A DNA stretch of 64,000 bases from CAYZJV01 sp964478945 (GCA_964478945.1 CAYZJV010000005.1:18299-82298), one strand, 5' to 3'; counted from the stretch's first letter, positions 25,899-34,513 are shown. Notes: generated by a model not told the origin, from the letters alone. Numbers and translations: made by a program.

Positions 25899-27148
25899 GC
25901 ATCAACTCCAGCCCAGAAGGCAATGACCTGTTCCACAAGGAGCGCCGATTCCTCCATCGCGGGCAATGCCAACCATTCGAATCTTGAATGGAGGTTGTGG
26001 GCACCGGTGTAGAGGTTGGGAGCGGGAATTCCCATTTCGGCCAGCCTCGCCCCATCGGTTCCACCTCTAATGATCTTCTCTTGAAGTTCAACACCAAGCT
26101 TTTCGGCAGCTTTCCATAGCGCCTCCATGATGAGATCATCCTTCTTGATGGCTTCATACATGTTCCTATAGACGATCTTTGATGAAACGGAGACTTTTCC
26201 ACCTGGGAAGAGTTGTTCCACTGTCGAGCCGAGACTCTGCAATGTGGCGATCCTCCGTTCAAGACCTTTGGAATCGAAGTCCCTCACATAGATGGTCACT
26301 TGGGTGGAAGCACTCGTCCCTTCGATCTCTTCGGCACAAAAATACCCGTATCGACCATCGGTCGCTTCGGGACTTTCACTCCTCGGAAGCGCACCGATAT
26401 AGGCGACCGCCATGGAGAGGCTGTTCACCATTCGACCTCGAGCAGCACCCAAATGATACGGTATGCCGGTGAATTCGATTTCCACTGTGGCTGCATTGAA
26501 ACATTCGGCTTCGATTTCTCCCCGTTTCCCGCCATCAAGGGTATAGCAGCAACGTGATTCCAGCATCCCCACATCGAAGGCATCCATTCCCGACCCGGTC
26601 TCCTCATCACTGGTGAATACCAGTTCCACCTCACCATGTGCGAAGGAATCGGGTGCCGTCAATCGCTCGGCGAGCGTCATCATGATCGCCACTCCGGCCT
26701 TGTCATCACCTCCAAGAAGTGTGTTGCCATCGGTGACCACCAAGGTCTCTCCGATATACTTTTCCAACTCCTTGTTCTCTTCGGCTACGATGGCATACCG
26801 GTCGTTCAACGAAATATCATTCCCATCATAGGATTCGATGACCCGGGGCTTCACCCCATTGCCTTCGACATCGTCGGCGACATCGACATGGGCCATGAAA
26901 CCGATGGTTGGCGCATTACTTCCCTCGGGGAGGTTTGATGGTATGCGTGCGACCAAATATCCTTTGGGATCGAGTACAAGCTCGCGGACTCCAAGCTCCG
27001 TGAGTTCCTCCCGCAACATCTTGAGCAACTTCATTTGACCATCTGTGGTGGGTCTACGGTCCACGATATGGGGATCGCTCATGGTATCGACGACGACATA
27101 TCTGAGAAAACGGTCCAGAAGGGATTGGGAAAGGGGGGATCGGTTCAT
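25895..27148 (-). CDS. pepT: peptidase T (tripeptidase)
   Basis: A 417-residue M20 metallopeptidase releasing the N-terminal residue from tripeptides. Zinc-site motifs are MAHVDVADD (about 85), LLGGDDKAGVA (about 146), FTSDEETGSGMDAFD (about 178-192) and GAHNLHSRFEWLA near the C-terminus. Length and motif order match PepT rather than other M20 enzymes. Two exported-protein genes follow on the same strand. Confidence 0.96.
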   Translation of the reverse strand: MNRSPLSQSLLDRFLRYVVVDTMSDPHIVDRRPTTDGQMKLLKMLREELTELGVRELVLDPKGYLVARIPSNLPEGSNAPTIGFMAHVDVADDVEGNGVKPRVIESYDGNDISLNDRYAIVAEENKELEKYIGETLVVTDGNTLLGGDDKAGVAIMMTLAERLTAPDSFAHGEVELVFTSDEETGSGMDAFDVGMLESRCCYTLDGGKRGEIEAECFNAATVEIEFTGIPYHLGAARGRMVNSLSMAVAYIGALPRSESPEATDGRYGYFCAEEIEGTSASTQVTIYVRDFDSKGLERRIATLQSLGSTVEQLFPGGKVSVSSKIVYRNMYEAIKKDDLIMEALWKAAEKLGVELQEKIIRGGTDGARLAEMGIPAPNLYTGAHNLHSRFEWLALPAMEESALLVEQVIAFWAGVDA

Positions 27149-27183
27149 GCTTGTTTCATCTCCTGATGTTCGGTATGTGGTGC

Positions 27184-27212
27184 ATTATCCCACAATTGTG
27201 ATCGTCAAGCAA
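27184..27212 (-). promoter_or_regulatory. candidate pepT promoter with central palindrome
   Basis: TTGCTT (27212-27207), a 17-base spacer and GATAAT (27189-27184). The spacer contains the perfect 10-bp palindrome CACAATTGTG (27191-27200), a plausible repressor site. Confidence 0.45.
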
Positions 27213-27239
27213 GGCGATCTCCCCTTTTGGATTGCTGGA

Positions 27240-28103
27240 TCAAGCGTCGAAATTGTATTTCTTCAACATGGGTTTCACCATGTCCATGACTTGGTAAAGT
27301 GAGAAGACCACAATGATCAAACCCGTCACCACCGGACCATTGCCCATGGTCTTCCCAACGGTCATCATCGAAGTCGCAACCGCATATGATGCGGAGGGAT
27401 CGGTGGTCACATCCACTATCCATTCCTGGAACGACTGCGAAAACGAATCCCCGCCATACTTGTAGTAGCGATAGATCGAAAGTATCGAAGTGGCGGTGAT
27501 TCCGGCTGCAACCGAGACGGCCGCGGCTGCCGACACCTTGCCCCAGAACACCACCTTGGGAATACATGCGTAAACAATGCCCGCAACCATAAGCACCAGA
27601 GTCTTGGTCACCAACTTCTGTAGATCACGCATGAATGCCGGGCGTTGGTTTGGCGGTAGGGAACGACATTGTTCGGTTGCGAACGAGGCAAACGCACGCC
27701 TTGTTTCCACGAATCTTCCGGTCAGTTCGACATACTCTTCATGAGGGAGGAGTGTTCGTGCCGATTCCATCACTGCATCGGCATCCCCTCCAGTGGCTAC
27801 CGTATGGCAGAATTGCAGGTACGACGTCCCCTCTTGCTCTTCAAGCATACCCCGTACGACCGCTTCCCCATCGATATCCTCCATCATCGCCCTCGCGTTG
27901 GAGGACAGTTCTCCATTTTCCTCCAATACCGGACGCACGATGGACATCTGTTCATCGAGTACCCGAGCGACGACGGGAACCATCTCTTCGGTGGTCAGTT
28001 CCGGATTCCTTTTTGGCTCCATTGCCAGCGAGCAACCGAGAAGACAGACTATTGTCCAACCAACCACAGTGTTGGACATAATGGTCCTCAAGGATTTTCC
28101 CAT
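27240..28103 (-). CDS. unknown lipoprotein with membrane segments
   Basis: 287 residues with no family I can name. The signal peptide ends in a lipobox-like LLGC (about residue 24). A helical, acidic domain (about 30-150) follows, with ELSSNARAMMEDIDGEAVV among its helices. Two or three strongly hydrophobic segments lie at about 165-215 and 255-275, so the mature protein may cross the inner membrane rather than sit only at the surface. AAGGAGG precedes the ATG. It ends 91 bases before pepT and follows another exported-protein gene by 15 bases. Confidence 0.65.
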   Translation of the reverse strand: MGKSLRTIMSNTVVGWTIVCLLGCSLAMEPKRNPELTTEEMVPVVARVLDEQMSIVRPVLEENGELSSNARAMMEDIDGEAVVRGMLEEQEGTSYLQFCHTVATGGDADAVMESARTLLPHEEYVELTGRFVETRRAFASFATEQCRSLPPNQRPAFMRDLQKLVTKTLVLMVAGIVYACIPKVVFWGKVSAAAAVSVAAGITATSILSIYRYYKYGGDSFSQSFQEWIVDVTTDPSASYAVATSMMTVGKTMGNGPVVTGLIIVVFSLYQVMDMVKPMLKKYNFDA

Positions 28104-28118
28104 GCTTCATTCCTCCTT

Positions 28119-28679
28119 TCACGCTTCCCGATCGGGAGCTATCGTGGCAAACAGCCATCCCAATTCGACACATACACACACTCGTGTATGTGACGGGACC
28201 AATCCTTCGATGTAGATGAAGTTTTCGATATCGGTATCGGAAGGATCCCTGTAGATGACCGAAGGCCTGATGAACCACCCGGGTTTGAATTCCCAGGTGT
28301 ATCCCATCGTGAATTCGTTCATATAGATGATTTGATCTTGTGGAATGTGGGGACCGAGAAACATACAGGCCCTGGTGAGGGATAGTCCCATGAAGAAACC
28401 TTCTGCCCAAGGATGTACGATGAGCCGCAAAGAGAGGTCCAGCAGGATTTCATCTCCCCCACTGCGATCGAATGTACAGGAAACCGGCAGTTCGAGTGCG
28501 ATGGAGTCGGCTATTTCCGTTCCAATCGTTGTCCTGAAACAGATATGGTTGTTCCAGAGGGAATCGATGCAGGCGAAATCGAAGGTCGCATACCACCGTA
28601 GCGGTTGTTCGTCAGCGAACATCCCAACTGGAAGTGAGAGGCATACAAGAATTGCAAACACTTTGAAGAAATGTCGCAT
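28119..28679 (-). CDS. unknown small exported beta-rich protein
   Basis: 186 residues with a clean signal peptide ending near VGMFA (residue 22). The rest has alternating hydrophobic strands (FDFACIDSLWNN, GFFMGLSLTRACMFLG, FTMGYTWEFKPGWFIRPSV) suggestive of a small outer-membrane barrel. I do not recognise the family. The ribosome binding site AGGAG (28689-28685) lies inside a strong 5' UTR hairpin that has a second possible partner (28683-28740), so expression may be controlled at translation. A further hairpin lies inside the coding end at 28169-28192. Confidence 0.6.
   Translation of the reverse strand: MRHFFKVFAILVCLSLPVGMFADEQPLRWYATFDFACIDSLWNNHICFRTTIGTEIADSIALELPVSCTFDRSGGDEILLDLSLRLIVHPWAEGFFMGLSLTRACMFLGPHIPQDQIIYMNEFTMGYTWEFKPGWFIRPSVIYRDPSDTDIENFIYIEGLVPSHTRVCVCVELGWLFATIAPDREA
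28169..28192. repeat. 9-bp perfect inverted repeat inside a coding region
   Basis: CACATACAC (28169-28177) and GTGTATGTG (28184-28192) with a 6-base loop, in codons for the Val-Cys-Val-Cys-Val stretch near the C-terminus of the exported protein. No T-run follows on either strand. Confidence 0.6.
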
Positions 28680-28682
28680 GGC

Positions 28683-28740
28683 GGCTCCTACCGGGAAGGT
28701 TTCCCGTGTAGGAGCACCCTACCACCGGGCTATAGGAGCC
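28683..28740 (-). promoter_or_regulatory. 5' UTR structure sequestering a ribosome binding site
   Basis: The arm TAGGAGCC (28690-28683, minus strand), which contains the Shine-Dalgarno, can pair with GCTCCTA (28715-28709), extended by a second helix CGGGAA/TTCCCG (28706-28701 with 28697-28692). Alternatively it can pair with GGCTCCTA (28740-28733). The two pairings exclude each other, as in a riboswitch or RNA thermometer. No known riboswitch class is recognised. Confidence 0.5.
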
Positions 28741-28753
28741 ACAATCGTCTCTT

Positions 28754-29260
28754 TCAGCTAGTCTCTTCGTCCCAACCCAAGGCATGTACCAAGTCGGCTT
28801 TTCTTCGATTCATGAAGAATATGGCGAAAAGGGCTTCATCCCCATCCGCCAGGGAGAGGGTGAGTCCACCCCTGAATCCGATGACTTTGCCTATCGAAAA
28901 TCCAGTCACTTCATCGATAGGAACCGACCAGACCTTTTTTGCCTTGGCTTTCAACCCAGCCTCATGGGCCCGTTGGAACAATGCGACTTCATCATCGAAC
29001 ACCACCAGTCTCCCCCGCACCAGATCCTCACTGGTGAGAGGTGGAACCTTTCCACTGAAAATGGAAAACTTGATCCTACGCTTGTCGATCGCATGAATGT
29101 CCGCATCTCCCACCCAATAGGACAATCGGTAATAGACATACAGTACCGCGAACATGACAAAAAAGAGTGACCAATAGGCCCACTGGGCGATTTTCCCCAT
29201 CGGCATGAATATCACGACAGCGAAAAGCGCGAGCAACAGGACTTTCAACAATGTTTTCAT
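28754..29260 (-). CDS. membrane protein with PH-like cytoplasmic domain (uncharacterised)
   Basis: A 168-residue protein with two N-terminal membrane helices (about 3-20 and 26-45) followed by a basic, beta-rich soluble domain (IKFSIFSGKVPPLTSEDLV, then VPIDEVTGFSIGKVIGFRGGLTLSLADG). It looks like a bacterial PH-type fold attached to a membrane anchor. No specific function is known. ATG at 29258-29260 has no Shine-Dalgarno but a TATTAT box ending 6 bases upstream, so the mRNA is probably leaderless. Confidence 0.65.
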   Translation of the reverse strand: MKTLLKVLLLALFAVVIFMPMGKIAQWAYWSLFFVMFAVLYVYYRLSYWVGDADIHAIDKRRIKFSIFSGKVPPLTSEDLVRGRLVVFDDEVALFQRAHEAGLKAKAKKVWSVPIDEVTGFSIGKVIGFRGGLTLSLADGDEALFAIFFMNRRKADLVHALGWDEETS

Positions 29261-29266
29261 GAAGCA

Positions 29267-29295
29267 ATAATAGGTCAAAAGTGCAAATTTGTGTA
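29267..29295 (-). promoter_or_regulatory. leaderless promoter of the PH-like gene
   Basis: TATTAT (29272-29267) ends 6 bases before the ATG; a -35-like TACACA (29295-29290) lies 17 bases further up. It is back-to-back with the divergent promoter at 29299. Confidence 0.55.
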
Positions 29296-29298
29296 GAC

Positions 29299-29327
29299 TT
29301 GCCCTAAGTGAACCTTTGCGTTATCTT
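29299..29327 (+). promoter_or_regulatory. leaderless promoter of the DUF2156 gene
   Basis: TTGCCC (29299-29304), a 17-base spacer and TATCTT (29322-29327), then 6 bases to the ATG at 29334. No Shine-Dalgarno is present. Confidence 0.5.
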
Positions 29328-29333
29328 CAAAAC

Positions 29334-30239
29334 ATGCACACCATTTTGAACTACCCGGACGAGACTCCGCTGGAGCTTGTTCATAAAGATACGCTTCAAC
29401 CGTTTCTTCTTGACCATAGACATGGAATAAGTGAATTCTCGATGGCATCACTCTATCCTTTCACCCAAAAGCGCCACTATACCGTGAGTTCCTTTCGTAC
29501 ACCGTTCGGGACAACCGGGTATGTGATACGGGGAATCCAATACAACGGGGACACGCGAGAGATATTCGCCATGCTCCCAGCCGGATATCCCGGAAGGGAG
29601 TTCCTCGATGATTTGTTCACCCGAGTCGACGAGGTGAATGCGATTTGTGAAGATTTTCTTCCAAAATGGAAGGAGTGCCTGGAACGGGATCACCCCGAAT
29701 TGCTCTTGGAAGAGGATCGGGACAATGCCGATTACCTCTACCCCAGACGGCAACTGATCGAATTAACCGGAAAGAACCTCCATAAGAAATTGGTGCATGT
29801 CCACCATTTCGTTGAAGACCATCCCGACCGCGTCGTCATCCCTTCGAATATTGCAAAACAATCGGATATGATCGAAGTGCTCGACAAATGGGCTGAGGGA
29901 AAGGATGTGGTGGAAGATTACAAAGCCACCCTTCTGGCGATCGAGTGCAGGGAAGAATTGGGACTCAAGGGAGTGGTGCTCTACACGGGAGACACCCCCG
30001 TTGCCTTCACTCTTGGAGAAGAGGATGGTCCTTCGCGCTTCATCATTCATGTGGAGAAGGCGATCGGAGGACTAAGGGGTGTGTACCAATACATCAACAG
30101 GGTGTTTGCCTCGGAGTTGCCCGACCGAATCGAGGAGATCAATCGGGAACAGGACCTTGGTATACCGGGTCTCAGACAGGCCAAGAAAACCTATGATCCA
30201 TCACGATTGCTCATGAAATACCGGATACGCAAGAGATGA
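29334..30239 (+). CDS. DUF2156 protein (phosphatidylglycerol lysyltransferase C-domain fold)
   Basis: A 301-residue soluble protein made of two GNAT-like halves. YLYPRRQLIELTGKNLHKKLVHVHHF (split across about 140-165) and the C-terminal GLRQAKKTYDPSRLLMKYRIR are characteristic of DUF2156. Related C-terminal domains of MprF transfer lysine from tRNA to phosphatidylglycerol. This stand-alone, non-membrane form has no proven substrate, and an aminoacyl- or acyl-transferase role is inferred. ATG at 29334 is favoured over a TTG 15 codons upstream because of the promoter spacing. Confidence 0.8.
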   Translation: MHTILNYPDETPLELVHKDTLQPFLLDHRHGISEFSMASLYPFTQKRHYTVSSFRTPFGTTGYVIRGIQYNGDTREIFAMLPAGYPGREFLDDLFTRVDEVNAICEDFLPKWKECLERDHPELLLEEDRDNADYLYPRRQLIELTGKNLHKKLVHVHHFVEDHPDRVVIPSNIAKQSDMIEVLDKWAEGKDVVEDYKATLLAIECREELGLKGVVLYTGDTPVAFTLGEEDGPSRFIIHVEKAIGGLRGVYQYINRVFASELPDRIEEINREQDLGIPGLRQAKKTYDPSRLLMKYRIRKR

Positions 30240-30278
30240 AAGGTATCACAGCATCTTTTTTCGCTTGAAGGAGCAAAA

Positions 30279-31901
30279 TCAGCCGTTTGGATCGGTCTCT
30301 TGGGCGAACATGTTCATCAATAGACCGGCACCCATCATTTCCGGTTGCTCCATGCTCTTGAGACTGTCGACGAATTCTTGGAAATCGACCAATGTCTCCA
30401 TCAGCATGAGCCGCACGAAGGCCTCCTGCTCCTGTTTGGCGGTGAGTTCCAAATTGGCTCCCCGACGTCGCAAGAGAAACACCACCTCATCCTTTCTGAT
30501 TTGCCAAGATCGGACCGAGCCTTCGATGGTGCGGATGAAGAATCCTTCCGATCTGAACGCATCCGCAATCGAGCGACGAAGGAAATCGGCGGCCCTTTCG
30601 GAAGGAAACTCCAACTCCAAGGTGATCATATCGGTCTCCTGTGGAGCCTCCAACTTCTTCTTGTAACCCGAGCCACCCTTGAAGCTTTGCACCAAAAGAG
30701 GAGGTGCGGCAACCGAGGCCAACAACATGGTCATCACCGCCACACCGAACATGTCGGCTCCGATGGCACCACTGGCCAGTCCGATGCCCGCCACAATGAG
30801 GGTGACCTCTCCACGTGGCAACATGCCGGCTCCAATGCGCAACGCTCCCTTGATATTGAACCCGACGAACATGGAAGGAAGACCACATCCCACCAATTTT
30901 CCGACAAAGGCGATGAGAGAGAAGACAATGCCGAACACGAGTACGGAACCCACCGCCTGGAAATCGACCATCATTCCCATCACTGCGAAGAAGACCGGGA
31001 TGAAATAGTCTCCAACCGCCTTGACCCTTTCGGTGATCTCCGTGGAGACATCGGTTTGGCTGAACGAAAGTCCGGCGATGTAGGCACCAATGATCATCGC
31101 CAGTCCGGCCATCTCCGAAAGTCCTGCCAACAACAGTGCAATCCCGAATGAAATCTCGGCAATCACACCCAAGGATTCCAAACGTTTCATTCTTTTGGTC
31201 AGATGGGGAGCGGCCAAGATACCCAAGACCATACATATGGCCCAGAAACCCACAGCCTTCAATGCGACTTGTCCGATTCCACCCCAAGCGATGCTACCGC
31301 CACCCATTTCGACTGTTGAGATGCCAACCACGACTGAAAGCAATACGATGCTGATCACATCGTCCAGCACGGCCGCGGCGAGAATGGTCACACCTTCCGG
31401 AGAAGATATCTTTTTCGTTTCACCGAGTATCCTTGCGGTGATACCGATGGAGGTGGCGGTACAGATCGTACCAAGGAACAAGGCCTCGGGTTCCATGATG
31501 GAATGGACCGAAGGATGGAGAAGGACCGTAATTCCGGCTCCCAGCAGGAAAGAAACCACTACTCCCCCCAGTCCCACTACAGAGGCTTTCCCGCTGAAAC
31601 GCAGGAAAGTGGGGAGGTCGGTCTCCAACCCACTGGAAAAGAGCAGTAGGATCGACCCCACTGTCGCAATTCCATAGAGTTCGGGTGATACGGGTATGGT
31701 TCCCTCCATCGGAGGAAACAGCGGCCCGAGATGCCCCAGGGGGATAGCTCCCAACACATAGGGTCCGATTACCATTCCGGCCACCAGTTCACCAAGTACC
31801 TTGGGCTGTTTCAGTTTCCTGGAGAAAAACCATCCCGACAATTTCGTCGCAACAAGAATGACTCCCAATTGGAGAGCCAACAACATCATTTCATGCGCCA
31901 T
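30279..31901 (-). CDS. CPA2-family cation:proton antiporter
   Basis: A 540-residue transporter with about 12 predicted membrane helices (to about residue 400; FFSRKLKQPKVLGELVAGMVIGPY near the start, GMLPRGEVTLIVAGIGLASG near helix 11) of the Kef/NhaS/GerN type. A cytoplasmic tail of about 130 residues follows, not an obvious TrkA-N domain. It should exchange Na+ or K+ for protons. The gene for a PTS IIA-like protein ends 11 bases upstream on the same transcript, suggesting regulation by that partner. Confidence 0.9.
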   Translation of the reverse strand: MAHEMMLLALQLGVILVATKLSGWFFSRKLKQPKVLGELVAGMVIGPYVLGAIPLGHLGPLFPPMEGTIPVSPELYGIATVGSILLLFSSGLETDLPTFLRFSGKASVVGLGGVVVSFLLGAGITVLLHPSVHSIMEPEALFLGTICTATSIGITARILGETKKISSPEGVTILAAAVLDDVISIVLLSVVVGISTVEMGGGSIAWGGIGQVALKAVGFWAICMVLGILAAPHLTKRMKRLESLGVIAEISFGIALLLAGLSEMAGLAMIIGAYIAGLSFSQTDVSTEITERVKAVGDYFIPVFFAVMGMMVDFQAVGSVLVFGIVFSLIAFVGKLVGCGLPSMFVGFNIKGALRIGAGMLPRGEVTLIVAGIGLASGAIGADMFGVAVMTMLLASVAAPPLLVQSFKGGSGYKKKLEAPQETDMITLELEFPSERAADFLRRSIADAFRSEGFFIRTIEGSVRSWQIRKDEVVFLLRRRGANLELTAKQEQEAFVRLMLMETLVDFQEFVDSLKSMEQPEMMGAGLLMNMFAQETDPNG

Positions 31902-31912
31902 GTTCCATTACC

Positions 31913-32359
31913 TCACAATCCAAATACCGCAAGCACCTCTTGGGCACTCTTCGCCTGCAGCAGGCGTGTCCTCGACTCCTGAGTCTTTATGATGGTACTG
32001 ATCTCGGCGAGGAACTGCACGTGCGGTCCCACCCTATCGACAGGAGAGAGTGTCATGATGAAGATACGGCTCGGTTCCCCATCAAGGGAATCGAAATCGA
32101 CACCTTCGGGTTTGAGACCAATACAGGCCACGAGCTCCTTCACCGCTGTGGTCTTCGCATGGGGTATCGCGACACCATGTTGGATTCCGGTGGACATCTT
32201 CTTTTCACGTTCCATCACATCCTTAAGGACTTTCTGCTTATCGGAGATCTTCTTTTCTGCGACCAATATATCGAGCAATTCACCTATAATGCCATCTTTC
32301 GTGGAACTTTTTAGTGAAGTGGTCACCAATGCGGGATTCAATACACTTCGTATCTTCAT
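31913..32359 (-). CDS. PTS EIIA (Ntr/fructose type) domain protein
   Basis: A 148-residue single-domain protein of the PTS IIA-2 fold with the phospho-acceptor histidine in GVAIPHAKTTAV (about residue 66). No EIIB or EIIC is nearby and the next gene is a cation antiporter, so it is probably a regulatory, EIIA-Ntr-like protein controlling ion transport rather than part of a sugar permease. ATG at 32357-32359 lacks a Shine-Dalgarno but has TATCAC 6 bases upstream; longer in-frame starts run into the promoter region. Confidence 0.88.
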   Translation of the reverse strand: MKIRSVLNPALVTTSLKSSTKDGIIGELLDILVAEKKISDKQKVLKDVMEREKKMSTGIQHGVAIPHAKTTAVKELVACIGLKPEGVDFDSLDGEPSRIFIMTLSPVDRVGPHVQFLAEISTIIKTQESRTRLLQAKSAQEVLAVFGL

Positions 32360-32365
32360 ACCAAT

Positions 32366-32394
32366 GTGATACCACCATTGGTCATTTGATGCAA
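32366..32394 (-). promoter_or_regulatory. candidate leaderless promoter of the EIIA-antiporter operon
   Basis: TTGCAT (32394-32389), a 17-base spacer and TATCAC (32371-32366), then 6 bases to the ATG. Both boxes are imperfect; the spacing matches the other leaderless genes in this window. Confidence 0.45.
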
Positions 32395-32452
32395 TACTCA
32401 CCTGCTTTGAAGCGATACGGAACCGACACAAGTATAGGGTATGGAGGTTCAT

Positions 32453-34513
32453 ATGAAAAAGTTCAAATGTACGATCTTGGTGCTGCTGATTATTTCACTG
32501 TTGATCCTGTCGGGATGTGAAGAAACCGGCCACACCACCACACTGCAACTGAGATTCCTGACCGATGGAGGCAGGAACGCGCAATCCAGGGAACCGGTGA
32601 GTCCCGATGGACAGGGACTCGCTATCACCGATTACACAATTTCGGGAGAGGGACCGAACGGGAAGTCCTTCGACATCACCACCAGCAGTTCGCAAGTCGA
32701 GATCAATGGCCTGTCGATCGGAACTTGGGAGATCGCGGTGACGGGGGTCAACCAACAGGGAACGGTACTCGCCACCGGCAATGTGACCCACCACCTTACT
32801 TCCAAAGACAACATGGTTGAGATACTGCTGCAGGAATGTGTGGGTGTGGGAACGGTTTCGATAGATTTCACTTGGGAAGACACTTTGTTCACAGGAATCG
32901 CACTCGATCTGAAATTGAAGGCACAAGGAGGAGATTTCACCACCGTGACCACAGGCAAAACAGTGGATCCCTCCACCGCCTCGGCCCACTATGGAGCCCA
33001 ACTTTCCAATGGTTCCTATGAGTTGCTCTACAATCTTTATTCGGATGGTGAAAAACTCGGAGGAGGAATCGTTGCGATACGCATCCTCGACGGAATGCTT
33101 TCATCGAGTACAATTCCAATTGTCATTGACAAGCTGTTGCCGGAGGCTACCGGGCTCATGATACGTAGCGATGTGGTCGCACCCATCGTGGGTACAATCG
33201 AGGATATCGGTGAGGTGGTCCTTCCCAACACTGCGGTTTCAGCCCGTTTTTCACGAGTGGAAGGTGGCAGTTCCTCACCCATGGAGGTCGATTGGTATCT
33301 GGATGGGGAATTCCTAGGTTCATCCAATCCCATCGGCTTCTCCACCTTCACCGGATCCCATCGCTTGGATGTGATCGCGAAGGATGAAGTCTTTGGAAGT
33401 GTGGGCTCAGAAACCCATGCGTTCGAAGCTTCGGTGGAATCGTTGCAACAGGTCCCGATCACAGTAGCCACGGTAACTTCAGGTGACCAGGACGCCAATT
33501 CACAACCCTATTGGCTCTCCAGTGTGGCCGATACCGCATTCCTTCGAGATGGCAATCTGCTGATCGCAAGTACCGAGGGACTGCAGATCTGTTCGATCGT
33601 GAAGGATGAATTGGTGGTGGAACAAAGTTTCTCCGACAATGGATTGTCATTGGAAGCCAACCCGTATCCCTCGGCCGGAGTCACCGACCTGGTGGTCGAT
33701 ACGGTCGACGATATCGTCTGCACGACCGCGAGAGGTTCGGGTGTGATAGTGTTCTATAGCTACGATCCGGTGACTGTCTCCTTGCAGAAGATCGCGGCCT
33801 TCGAGCCCGATCAACCAGGTGGAAATTGGTGGACAGCCGACATCACCAACGTGGTGCTGGATCCCTATATCAACAGAGTCTACTTCATCGATTATCTGGC
33901 AGGATCGGGTGAGGGATATTTCTACCATGCGGGGTATGACTCCAATTCGGTGGAGGCCTTCTCCCTAGGTTCGTTGATCCCCACATTATCCTCTTCATTG
34001 GTCGAACCCGAAAGGATCGCCATCAATGCAGGGGGAAACCGTCTTGCGGTCGCGTCTCCCTCGATCAGGAAGGTCAATGTATATACTGTGAACCAGATGC
34101 ATGAGATCAACTATGAGGGGCACTATGTCGACGGTGATGTCAATCTGGGAGGACCGTACGATGTAAGGTGCGTGGGTGACAAAGTGTTTACCTTCATGGA
34201 CGATGGTATCAATGTATTGAATCGAATTTCGACTTCACCCTATTTCGCCTTCGCACAAAAGGCCACCACTTCCGAGGATGTGGTTGAGGCACTGGTGGTG
34301 GATTCGATAGAAACGAATGGATGGGCCATCCATGGTGGGTTGGATCCGGCTGTGCATCATATGGAATTCGTGAATGGAACTCCCATCTACACCCAAGGTT
34401 CGATGGACACACAATCGTTCGCCGCTTCCCGAATCAGTCTCTCCCCGAAGGGGAATTTCCTCAGTATCAGTGGCGGCAATGAACTCAGGCTACTGCGGAT
34501 CGGGGATGGTTGA
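32453..34513 (+). CDS. large lipoprotein with C-terminal beta-propeller-like region
   Basis: A 686-residue lipoprotein with signal LLIISLLILSGC (Cys22). The N-terminal part (about 30-310) looks like immunoglobulin/FN3-type or carboxypeptidase-regulatory-like domains (LSIGTWEIAVTGVNQQG). The C-terminal part (about 330-686) has repeated short beta motifs (VYFIDYL, NRLAVASPSIRKVNVYTVN, GNFLSISGGNELRLL) as in YVTN-type propellers. Probably surface-exposed and binding something, but the ligand is unknown. GGAGG is 5 bases before the ATG. Its end overlaps the convergent histidine kinase by 24 bases. Confidence 0.75.
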   Translation: MKKFKCTILVLLIISLLILSGCEETGHTTTLQLRFLTDGGRNAQSREPVSPDGQGLAITDYTISGEGPNGKSFDITTSSSQVEINGLSIGTWEIAVTGVNQQGTVLATGNVTHHLTSKDNMVEILLQECVGVGTVSIDFTWEDTLFTGIALDLKLKAQGGDFTTVTTGKTVDPSTASAHYGAQLSNGSYELLYNLYSDGEKLGGGIVAIRILDGMLSSSTIPIVIDKLLPEATGLMIRSDVVAPIVGTIEDIGEVVLPNTAVSARFSRVEGGSSSPMEVDWYLDGEFLGSSNPIGFSTFTGSHRLDVIAKDEVFGSVGSETHAFEASVESLQQVPITVATVTSGDQDANSQPYWLSSVADTAFLRDGNLLIASTEGLQICSIVKDELVVEQSFSDNGLSLEANPYPSAGVTDLVVDTVDDIVCTTARGSGVIVFYSYDPVTVSLQKIAAFEPDQPGGNWWTADITNVVLDPYINRVYFIDYLAGSGEGYFYHAGYDSNSVEAFSLGSLIPTLSSSLVEPERIAINAGGNRLAVASPSIRKVNVYTVNQMHEINYEGHYVDGDVNLGGPYDVRCVGDKVFTFMDDGINVLNRISTSPYFAFAQKATTSEDVVEALVVDSIETNGWAIHGGLDPAVHHMEFVNGTPIYTQGSMDTQSFAASRISLSPKGNFLSISGGNELRLLRIGDG

